Assembly (NCBI GenBank): GCA_003158835.1
Contig: PMLI01000591.1
Coordinates: 368 to 16,091, forward strand
Direction: 5' to 3'
Length of the DNA stretch: 15,724 nt
From: Acidimicrobiaceae bacterium
GTDB taxonomy: Bacteria > Actinomycetota > Acidimicrobiia > Acidimicrobiales > Palsa-688
Position numbers and translations under genes: made by a program. Of the stretch, positions 7,201 to 12,888 are shown in pieces; position 1 is the first letter of the stretch; each line of letters starts with the position of its first letter. The notes under the pieces were generated by a model. The model had not been told where the DNA came from, did no database searches, and worked only from the letters and a program-made list of their open reading frames with translations.

Positions 7201-8751
7201 GGAGTTGACCTGGTCCCGGTGGAGGTAGGCCATGCGCGGCCCCCGGCCGGTCGGTATGCCCTCGGCGGCCAGTTCGACGACGGCGTCGAAGTCCTCCCGG
7301 GAAAGGTGCTCATAGGGGGCGGCCCGCCGTACCAACCGGTAGAGGTCGTCCTCCCTCCACTCCTCGGCCGCCGCCACTTCGGCGATCACCTGTTGGGCCA
7401 GTATGTCGAGGGGGGCGACTGGGGCCACGACGGCGTCGAGGCGACCCTTGCGCACGGAGGCCAAAAGGGCGGCACACTCGACCAGCTCGTCCCTGGTAGT
7501 CGGGAAGATGATGCCCTCGGGCACGCCGTGGCGGGAGTGGTTGGAGCGGCCCACGCGTTGCAAGAAAGTGGAAATGGCGCGCGGCGAACCGACCTGGCAC
7601 GCCAGCTCGACCGGGCCGATGTCGATGCCGAGCTCGAGGGAGGCCGTTGCCACCAGGGCGCGCAGATCCCCGGCCCGCAATCGCGATTCGGTCCTCTTGC
7701 GCCTGTCGGCCGAAAGGCTGCCGTGATGAGCCGCCACCTGGTCAGGCCCGAGCGCCTCGCCCAGAAGGTGGGCCAGGCGTTCGGAAAGCCGGCGGGTGTT
7801 CACGAACACCAGAGTCGTGCGGTGGTCCCGCACGTGGGCGGCGATGCGCTGGACTATCTCGCCCAGTTGCTCGCGGGACAGGACGGCGGCCAGCTCTTCC
7901 TCAGGCAGCTCCATGCTTATTCGCAACTCGCGGCTGTGCCCGCAGTCGACGATGTCCACCTGGCGCGTGGTCGGGGCGTGATTGGCCGGGGCAGAGACGG
8001 GGCTGGGAACGACGGCAGGTGCCGGGGGGGTGGCGGGGGTTGGGGCCACGATGCGGGTGACGGCACCGGCGCCGCTGAGAATACGGGCCGTCACTTCAAT
8101 AGGCCTCTGGGTGGCGGAAAGCCCGACGCGCTGTGGGCGGCCCTCCTGCTGGATGTGCTCCAGCCGCTCGAGGCTGAGGGTGAGGTGCGAGCCCCGTTTG
8201 TCCCGGGCGAGGGCATGGATCTCGTCCACGATGATCGTCCGGACGCTCGTCAGGGTCGCGCGGCTCCGCTCGGCGGTCAGGTAGAGGTACAGGCTCTCGG
8301 GCGTCGTGACGAGGATGGTGGGGGGGTCCTTGACCATGGCCGAGCGGGCGCTCGACGGCGTATCGCCGGTCCGGACGGCGACCGTGACGGGAGCCGGGGC
8401 CAGGCCGAGGCGTTTGGCGGTCTCGGCGATCTCGGCCAACGGGCGCTCCAGGTTTTGGTGGACGTCGACGGCCAGAGCCTTGAGCGGCGAGACGTAGACG
8501 ACCCTGGTGTGCCCGGCCAGCTGCGCTCCCGACACATGCGCCCGGTAAGCGTCGTCGATGGCCATCAGGAAGCCGGCCAGGGTCTTGCCCGACCCGGTGG
8601 GGGCGGCTATGAGGACGTCCGAGCCGCCCTGGACGAGCGGCCAGCCCTGGGCCTGGGCCTCCGTGGGCCCCTCAGGGAACCGGTCGGCGAACCAGGCGGC
8701 GATGGCCGGGTGCAGGTTGAGGGTGGCCGGGAGGGTGGGCACGCCATCCAT
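4273..8751 (-). CDS. lhr: Lhr-family ATP-dependent DNA/RNA helicase, full length
   Basis: A 1492-aa SF2 helicase, the usual size for full-length actinobacterial Lhr. Core motifs: Q-motif TEAQ (30-33), Walker A APTGSGKT (50-57), TTPES (149-153), DEIH (176-179), SAT (212-214), TLVFVNT (313-319), ATASLELGID (367-376) and motif VI QRVGRSNH (397-404). The core, winged helix and beta-barrel are followed by the long Lhr C-terminal domain; GGRFVNGFAGEQYALPEA near the end is typical. Family knowledge: a 3'-5' translocase acting on DNA and RNA:DNA hybrids, linked to repair of crosslinks and other lesions, with a C-terminal region related to AlkZ-type glycosylases. A Pro/Ala-rich insert lies at about 236-262. 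A TATCGT hexamer (8769-8774, minus strand) may be its -10. It diverges from rnpB and converges on the membrane operon with overlapping stops. Confidence 0.95.
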   Translation of the reverse strand: MDGVPTLPATLNLHPAIAAWFADRFPEGPTEAQAQGWPLVQGGSDVLIAAPTGSGKTLAGFLMAIDDAYRAHVSGAQLAGHTRVVYVSPLKALAVDVHQNLERPLAEIAETAKRLGLAPAPVTVAVRTGDTPSSARSAMVKDPPTILVTTPESLYLYLTAERSRATLTSVRTIIVDEIHALARDKRGSHLTLSLERLEHIQQEGRPQRVGLSATQRPIEVTARILSGAGAVTRIVAPTPATPPAPAVVPSPVSAPANHAPTTRQVDIVDCGHSRELRISMELPEEELAAVLSREQLGEIVQRIAAHVRDHRTTLVFVNTRRLSERLAHLLGEALGPDQVAAHHGSLSADRRKRTESRLRAGDLRALVATASLELGIDIGPVELACQVGSPRAISTFLQRVGRSNHSRHGVPEGIIFPTTRDELVECAALLASVRKGRLDAVVAPVAPLDILAQQVIAEVAAAEEWREDDLYRLVRRAAPYEHLSREDFDAVVELAAEGIPTGRGPRMAYLHRDQVNSVLRPRRGARLAALTSGGAIPEVGDYRVVVEPEETVVGSLNEDFAIESMAGDVFALGTHSWRIRRVTPGEVRVTDAQGASPTIPFWVGEAPSRTAELSEEVSALRSGVESQLKQAGPDAAVGYVRGTCGLRAGPAEQIVAYLGTGLGQLGVMPTHEDVVFERFFDEGGGMQLVVHSPLGGRVNRALGLALRKRFCVTFDFELQAAASDNAVILSLGPQHSFPLSSAARLLHPNTVETTLEQAVLASPMFASRWRWDLSRSLAILRFRGGKKNPLPVQRMEADDLMAAIFPALAACQENTPPGPIQLPDHVIVRQVLDDCLHEAMDVDGLKALVTNLHSGSVRSHFVDSVEPSVLSHEIVNGQPYTYLDDAPLEERRSRQVQLRRGLPVEARDLSSLDGAALEKVRAEVAPSPRGPDELHDLLLSTLVHRPRADWQEWCRQLVATGRAMEVLVPAGGEGEGRSVLWCATERRHWAEALFPDSCFQPDYRLAPFLERGGRGSGGSGAKGEEATDADVAAALALRGHLQLTGPVTVSALAARGALPLSRAQVGLARLEGEGLAMRGRFDPLLGDEEQWCARHLLARVHGYTQNRLRRDVEPLSPQDFMRFLLRWQHVAPGTGLQGRTGLLAVIEQLQGFELAAGAWEEHVFPARVDNYQRRWLEDLCLSGEVSWGRLSLRAPETEGQPRRGASTPSRATPVTFTLRSELPWLTLATRGEALPEEPAHGPARDVLDALRSNGAMFSSDLPGATGRLPAEVQEGLWDLVARGIVTADGFAAVRALLSRRQAWSRRHMPERRRFGPRPSPGAQRSLRQPGEGRWALLATAAHSGQLTMAVDDLAEQMAGQLLARWGVVFWDLVAQEDIAVPWREILWSLRRFEARGLVRGGRFVNGFAGEQYALPEALDLLRHVRRSAGKDELVTLCAADPLNLSGVILPGKRVPAVRTNSIVLRDGLLATGPGQPAPVSAEKPGPSATGPR
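4279..4307 (+). terminator. Intrinsic terminator of the membrane-protein operon
   Basis: CGGCCCG (4279-4285) pairs exactly with CGGGCCG (4294-4300) across an 8-nt loop, followed by GG and five Ts (4303-4307). It begins 3 nt after the TAG at 4274-4276. The hairpin lies wholly inside the convergent lhr coding sequence and there encodes part of its last dozen residues. Confidence 0.75.
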
Positions 8752-8785
8752 TCAACACTGGGGGAGTGACGATAAGGCGGGCGAG

Positions 8786-8791
8786 TAAGCT
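8786..8791 (+). promoter_or_regulatory. -10 element (TAAGCT) of rnpB
   Basis: TAAGCT fits the TAnnnT pattern and ends 6 nt before G8798, the first base of the RNase P RNA P1 helix, which is the expected distance to a transcription start. No clear -35 is visible. It shares the short 8752-8797 spacer with the lhr promoter region. Confidence 0.5.
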
Positions 8792-8797
8792 GGTGCC

Positions 8798-9173
<376 letters not shown>

Positions 9174-9178
9174 CCTTT

Positions 9179-9200
9179 AGCCCTACTGAGTAGGGCTTTT
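9179..9200 (+). terminator. Intrinsic terminator of rnpB
   Basis: AGCCCTAC (9179-9186) pairs exactly with GTAGGGCT (9190-9197) across a 3-nt loop, ending in a TTTT tract (9197-9200). It starts 6 nt after the P1 helix. Eight bases later the stop codon of a minus-strand integrase remnant is reached. Confidence 0.85.
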
Positions 9201-9207
9201 GCGGCGC

Positions 9208-9369
9208 TCAGGCCTCGGATGTCCGCGCCAAGTCCGCGGCGCTCGCGCCGAGCACCTCGTCTACGGCCCGCCGGGTCCGGTCCTCGCTGTCCGGCCAGAG
9301 GTGCGAGTAGGTGTCCAGCGTCTCGGGTGCGCTGGCGTGCCCGAGCCGGGCCTGGACCACCTTGACCAA
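9208..9369 (-). pseudogene. Tyrosine recombinase, C-terminal fragment A
   Basis: About 53 codons of an integrase C-terminus, from LVKVVQARLGH to the TGA at 9208-9210. It contains the LGHAS box and TLDTYSHLWPDSEDRTR, which supplies the nucleophilic tyrosine, as in actinophage and integrative-element integrases. The rest of the catalytic domain (first arginine, HxxR box) and the arm and core-binding domains are absent, so it cannot be an active recombinase. Upstream of about 9370 the reading turns into the antisense of fragment B. The fragment points toward rnpB and stops 8 nt from its terminator, the position expected of an integrase flanking its attachment site. A short peptide could be translated from a GTG at 9433-9435, but this looks accidental. 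Confidence 0.8.
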
Positions 9370-9374
9370 GGGCT

Positions 9375-9517
9375 GCTCCGTTAAACCCGTCCAGAGCCGC
9401 CTCGGCCACCAATCAGCCATGGAAACGCTGGACACCTACGGGCATTTGTGGCCAGACAGCGACGACGAGACCCGGGTGGCCGTCGACCACGTCCTGGGGG
9501 CTCTGGCCGCAGGTTAG
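9375..9517 (+). pseudogene. Tyrosine recombinase, C-terminal fragment B, head to head with fragment A
   Basis: About 46 codons from SVKPVQSRLGH to the TAG at 9515-9517, including TLDTYGHLWPDSDDETR with the nucleophilic tyrosine and ending VLGALAAG. It is homologous to fragment A but clearly diverged (for example LGHQSAMETLDTY against LGHASAPETLDTY), so it is not a recent perfect duplication. Both fragments start at the same point of the protein and run in opposite directions, forming an imperfect inverted repeat centred near 9372. The HxxR box is absent and it cannot be functional. The apparent start at 9311 lies in the antisense of fragment A. Confidence 0.78.
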
Positions 9518-9525
9518 ATGTCGAT

Positions 9526-9680
9526 ATTATGGCTTGATATTGGGTGCCTTGATGGCCGGGCAGTCGGGCTAACGATAATCGTCGTTCGGTACCGGTCGTT
9601 GCCTGCTGGTGCTGGCAGCATGCCCATGCAACAACGGGCATTATGGCTTGGTCAACCGACTGGGTGCTCGCCTGATGGCG
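9526..9680 (+). repeat. Degenerate direct repeat pair after the integrase remnant
   Basis: ATTATGGCTTG occurs at 9526-9536 and exactly again at 9640-9650. Downstream of each copy are GGGTGC and then CCT(T)GATGGC with slightly different spacing, suggesting two diverged copies of a ~35-40-bp unit. The tract is unusually AT-rich for this window. It may be a duplicated remnant or attachment-site debris; chance similarity is possible. Confidence 0.3.
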
Positions 9681-9703
9681 CCCTGAGAGGAACGGGGTCG
9701 TTC

Positions 9704-10636
9704 GTGGAAGAGCCTGAAACCTCGGACGACGAGGAGCTCGTCCTATACGGCGTGGTGGGCCTGCAGCGAGGCCAAGGGGGGGCGCGAGGCGGCACGGTGG
9801 CGCTGGTCCGCGACGGACGCCATACGCGGGCGGTCCAGACATCGGAAGGCCTCAGCTTTGCTGGCCCCGAAGGTGGGTCGATCACGGTCACGTCGCACCG
9901 CCGTGGCGATGACGACCACTTCGAGCACATCCGTGAGGGGGCCGCGATCGGACCGTTCCTCGCCTCACCGCGCGGCCGGACGGCCTGGGCCGTGGGGGAC
10001 AGGACTGGACGCCTCCCTCTCCCGGTGGACGCGGAATGGGCGCAAGTCACGATCCTGGTGGACAGCCAGGGGACACCGTTCGAGGTGTGCGACCTCGGGG
10101 ACGGCTACTGGGCGGCCGCTGGCCGGGTACCAGCTGCAAACATCATCATCGACAGCCGGAAGGTGCCGATCGGCGCGGTCAGCCTTGAACGCCTGGCCAG
10201 CCGAGAGCCCCCTCCTCCGCCGGTCCCTGACCTTGGCGACCGGACCGGAGCGGTCGTGCAGAGCTTGGACGACCGCTTTGCTCGGGTGCCCTTCAGCAGA
10301 GTCCACGGCTTGGCGGACTATTGGGCGCTTCGCGCCGTAGAAGTTGACCATGTGAGCCGGCTCGCCCTCCAGGAGGGCTTCTCGGACCAACAGCTCGAAG
10401 CCATGAAGGCCTACTGGCTGAGACGGCTCGAGGACCGGCTCAGGAAGCCCATGGACCGTGCGCGCCTACACGACATCGAAACAATGCACCGTTCCCGGGT
10501 CGCCAGACGCTTCCAGAAGAAGAGGTTCCTTTTCCAGCTGTGGTTCAACACGCTAGGGCCGGGGGCCAAGACCTGGTTCGGCAACCGCTACGTCCGCATC
10601 CGCCACTACACCTTCCGTCTCCGTTGGAGACCATAA
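9704..10636 (+). CDS. Unrecognised 310-aa protein, probable island cargo
   Basis: I do not recognise this family. From GTG 9704 the protein begins with an acidic stretch (EEPETSDDEE), followed by ~150 residues of alternating hydrophobic/polar sequence that looks beta-rich, including ITVTSHRRGDDDHFEHI, VTILVDSQGTPFEVCDLGDGYW and NIIIDSRKVPIGAVSL. A proline run (EPPPPPVPD, about 167-174) separates it from a helical C-terminal part (DYWALRAVEVDHVSRLALQ, LEAMKAYWLRRLEDRL). The last ~45 residues are strongly basic and aromatic (RRFQKKRFLFQLWF to HYTFRLRWRP), compatible with nucleic-acid or membrane-surface binding. No transmembrane helix or signal peptide is seen. A start at 9518 is possible, but its first 62 codons lack the third-position G/C bias. 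GAGAGG at 9685-9690 is a distant ribosome-binding candidate. Confidence 0.65.
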   Translation: MEEPETSDDEELVLYGVVGLQRGQGGARGGTVALVRDGRHTRAVQTSEGLSFAGPEGGSITVTSHRRGDDDHFEHIREGAAIGPFLASPRGRTAWAVGDRTGRLPLPVDAEWAQVTILVDSQGTPFEVCDLGDGYWAAAGRVPAANIIIDSRKVPIGAVSLERLASREPPPPPVPDLGDRTGAVVQSLDDRFARVPFSRVHGLADYWALRAVEVDHVSRLALQEGFSDQQLEAMKAYWLRRLEDRLRKPMDRARLHDIETMHRSRVARRFQKKRFLFQLWFNTLGPGAKTWFGNRYVRIRHYTFRLRWRP

Positions 10637-10801
10637 CGGTCCCCGTTCTCACCAGGGGCGCCGAGATGCTTGTTCTGCGTGCAATCCTGTGGGGACCGGC
10701 GACCGCGATACCCGTCGTTCCGTCGCGGCTGCCAGGTGCGTCGCACCTCAACTGGAGTACGCAAAGGAGATTTTCCGTCGCGCAAGCGATGGCGCCGGTG
10801 G

Positions 10802-10829
10802 CCGTCCGGTACGGGCCGTCCGGTACGGG
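10802..10829. repeat. Two perfect tandem 14-bp repeats
   Basis: CCGTCCGGTACGGG occurs at 10802-10815 and 10816-10829. Each unit contains CCGTaCGG-type dyad symmetry, and a related CCGGTACC follows immediately. This may be a regulatory array or simple slippage. Confidence 0.7.
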
Positions 10830-10921
10830 CCGGTACCGACCGTGCGCCATCACGCCGCGACGTTGGTTTCGAGTTGACCGCGCATCACCGGGCCCGGCAC
10901 CAGAGGGTCAGCGCCGCTGGA

Positions 10922-10933
10922 CACCACGTGGTG
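10922..10933. promoter_or_regulatory. 12-bp perfect palindrome CACCACGTGGTG
   Basis: The sequence is its own reverse complement and carries a CACGTG core. It lies ~98 bp upstream of the alpha/beta hydrolase start, a plausible operator position, but no adjacent regulator gene is present to support this. Confidence 0.35.
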
Positions 10934-11030
10934 CCATGTGCCGTCACGGTGCCGCCGAGGCTGTTGACCACACGAACGATTCCTGCGACATCGCGCCAGT
11001 GCGGTGCCAGGCGAGACACACTGGACATGC

Positions 11031-11729
11031 ATGGCCCGTGCGAGCGTGAACGGCATCGAGCTGTACTACGAGTCCCACGGCACCGGCCCGGCGCTGCTGC
11101 TCGTCCCCGGGCTCGGGGCCGACACCCGTCTCTTCGGCGGGGTCATCGGGCCGCTCGCCGCCGCGTGTCAGGTGATCGTGTTCGACCCCCGCGGTGGAGG
11201 ACGGAGCGACAAGCCGCCTGGCCCCTACACCGTCGAACAGATGGCCAACGACGCGGAAGGGCTTCTCGACGTGCTCGGGACCGAGCAAGCGATCGTGGTC
11301 GGCTACTCCATGGGCGGGCGCATCGCCTTGAGCCTCGCGCTTGACCATCCGACGCGCGTGCGCCGGCTGGTCCTAGCCGCCACCAGTGCCAGCACGCGGC
11401 CGACCCGCGTCTTCAGTCGCCGGTGGCTGACACTGGAGGTATTGAGCCGGCTCCCGACGCCCCGCGACAGGCAACCCCGGTGGGCCTGGGAGTGCCAACG
11501 CCGGGCGTCCGCCGCCTATGACGCCACCACCCGCTTGGGTGAGATCGTCGTGCCCACCCTCATCCTTCATGGACGGCGTGACCACATGACGCCCCTCGCC
11601 CGGGCGCGTGAGCTGCACGCGGCGATCGCCGGATCATCCTTGGTGGAGGTCCCCGGGGGGCATATCTCGCTCGTCACCCGAGAGCGCCGCCGCTTCGCCG
11701 AGGAGCTGTCGGCCTTCGTAGCGAGCTGA
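11031..11729 (+). CDS. Alpha/beta hydrolase fold enzyme
   Basis: A 232-aa serine hydrolase of the 3-oxoadipate enol-lactonase/esterase-like branch. It shows the oxyanion strand LLLVPGLGAD (near 22-31), the nucleophile elbow GYSMGG (Ser93), the acid in LHGRRDHMTP (Asp184) and the catalytic histidine in GGHIS (His211), so the triad is complete. The lid between strand 6 and the acid is short and basic (RRW...RLPTPRDRQPR). I chose ATG 11031 because homologues start just before the VNGIELYYE strand; GTG 11004 would add 9 residues. No signal peptide. The substrate cannot be inferred. It is surrounded by decayed genes and stands alone, with no same-strand partner within 100 bp. Confidence 0.9.
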   Translation: MARASVNGIELYYESHGTGPALLLVPGLGADTRLFGGVIGPLAAACQVIVFDPRGGGRSDKPPGPYTVEQMANDAEGLLDVLGTEQAIVVGYSMGGRIALSLALDHPTRVRRLVLAATSASTRPTRVFSRRWLTLEVLSRLPTPRDRQPRWAWECQRRASAAYDATTRLGEIVVPTLILHGRRDHMTPLARARELHAAIAGSSLVEVPGGHISLVTRERRRFAEELSAFVAS

Positions 11730-11763
11730 GAGACTCCGTCAGCCGCCGAGCCCGTCATATTCG

Positions 11764-11775
11764 GTGCGGCCGCAC
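11764..11775. promoter_or_regulatory. 12-bp perfect palindrome GTGCGGCCGCAC
   Basis: The sequence is self-complementary and starts 35 bp after the hydrolase stop. It has no T-tract, so it is not a classical terminator. It could be a protein-binding site; chance is possible at this base composition. Confidence 0.3.
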
Positions 11776-11965
11776 GATCGCGACGAGCCTGCTGAGGGGG
11801 TGTACGCCGCGCCGTCATGAAGCTAGCAACGATCTGCTACGTCGCTTGGCTTCCTCCAGAGGAACGGATGCCCCACCAGCGCCGTATTGCTGGCGGCCGC
11901 CTTGTGGAGGGTCGGCGAGCCCAGCGGTACCTCTCTGCGCGGTACTTGGCCCTCCCGGTCGCCGC

Positions 11966-12532
11966 GGGGACGACGGTTACAGACTCGTCGCGTTCGGCGT
12001 TGGCCGGGCCGGCCAGGACGTCGTCGACGTAGGCACAGGCACGGGCACATTGGTGAGAGGCTTTGCCCGCCGCGGCTGCCGAGTCGTCGACATCGACCCC
12101 CCCCGAAATGCTGGCCCAGGCGCGCCAGCTTGACGCGCAGGAGCGGGCCGACGTCGAGTACCGGGTGGCCACCGCAGAGGCGACAGGCTTGGCAACTGCC
12201 AGCTGCGACGCCTTCAGCGCCGGCCAATGCCGGCACTGGTTCGACAGGCCGTCTGCCGCGGCGGAGCACGGCGCCTCTTGCGCCCTGGAGGAGCGCTCGT
12301 GATCTGCCACTTCGACTGGCTGCCGCTTCCGGGCAGTGTCGCCCAGGCGACCGAGTCGCTGATCTTGCGCCATAACCCTGACTGGCCTGGAGCGGGCGGC
12401 TCGGGCATGTACCCCCAATGGGCAGCCGACGTCGCAGGTGCGGCCTTTACGGGGACCGAAACCTTCAGCTACGACGTGGAGGTGGCCTACACCCACGAGG
12501 CTTGGCGGGGCCGCATCCGCGCTAGTCGATGA
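11966..12532 (+). pseudogene. SAM-dependent methyltransferase, broken by two frameshifts
   Basis: A class I methyltransferase is readable across two frames. Frame 1 gives FGVGRAGQDVVDVGTGTGTL (SAM-binding motif I) and RGCRVVDIDP. In the run of eight Cs at 12097-12104 the sense shifts to the frame reading PEMLAQARQL and ATAEATGL, ending AGQCRHWFDRP. Near 12261-12268 it shifts back to the first frame for RRLLRPGGALVICHFDWLPL, TESLILRHNPDW and THEAWRGRIRAS, stopping at 12532. The pieces join into one normal protein order, so this was a single gene. Its N-terminus is not recognisable and its C-terminus is replaced by an unrelated fragment. The first shift could be a homopolymer sequencing error, but the second is not in a homopolymer, so decay is likely. 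Confidence 0.75.
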
Positions 12533-12851
12533 CCGGGGCTGGTGGCTAATCAACGTGGAGTTCCAGCCCTCGGGCCGCAAGGGCTGTTACCTCAATGTCG
12601 GCCACCAGCACCTTTGGGTGCGAGAGGACCACTTTGTGTTCGGCGAACCCGAGCGACCGCTCGGGTCCTCGGTTTTCGTCGCCTTTGAGGGCGACAGCCA
12701 GGACTTCTCTAGGCAGATGGCAAGGGCCGCGGGCCTCGCAGCCGATGCCGCGGCGCGCCGCCGTCTTGCCCACGGGGAAGGGACCGACGCCCTCCGCGAC
12801 ATCAGCTCCCCGCTACCGTCACGGCTACGAAGGGCTGCCGACCGCGCATGA
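12520..12851 (+). pseudogene. Fragment of an unrecognised protein fused to the methyltransferase remnant
   Basis: Just before the methyltransferase reading stops, a different frame takes over with well-formed protein sequence: VDDRGWWLINVEFQPSGRKG, CYLNVGHQHLWVREDHFVF, SVFVAFEGDSQDFSRQMARA, ending at TGA 12849-12851. Its tone recalls DUF4304-like proteins, but I cannot name the family with confidence. No start codon or ribosome-binding site belongs to it, and upstream its frame is only antisense-quality sequence over the methyltransferase. It therefore appears to be a 5'-truncated gene joined by deletion or recombination near 12525. After about 12780 the sequence loses protein-like character (DISSPLPSRLRRA), so the 3' end may be broken too. 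Confidence 0.55.
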
Positions 12852-12888
12852 CCCTATTGGGCCCATAAATCCGGCTTGTATGCCGTAC

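Larger units (their letters stand above)
10637..11030. other. 394-bp intergenic stretch without a supported gene
   Basis: Open frames on both strands here have no recognisable motifs and inconsistent codon bias. The stretch holds a 14-bp tandem repeat (10802-10829) running into the near-palindrome CCGGTACGGGCCGGTACC, a 12-bp palindrome (10922-10933), and TTGACC (10963-10968), a possible -35 for the hydrolase for which I find no matching -10. Confidence 0.6.

Noticed and set aside
7027..8769. 580-codon plus-strand open frame opposite lhr
   Set aside because: It is the antisense of clear helicase motifs, has Gly/Arg/Asp/His-rich low-complexity composition and no domain signature. Long antisense frames are expected in GC-rich genes.
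10540..11344. Several overlapping plus- and minus-strand open frames before and over the hydrolase
   Set aside because: No motifs and Arg/Pro/Gly-rich composition; where they overlap the hydrolase they are shadows of it.
11817..12032. Short plus-strand frame with an ATG before the methyltransferase remnant
   Set aside because: It does not join in frame to the SAM-binding motif and shows no recognisable methyltransferase N-terminus; there is not enough evidence to extend the pseudogene to it.
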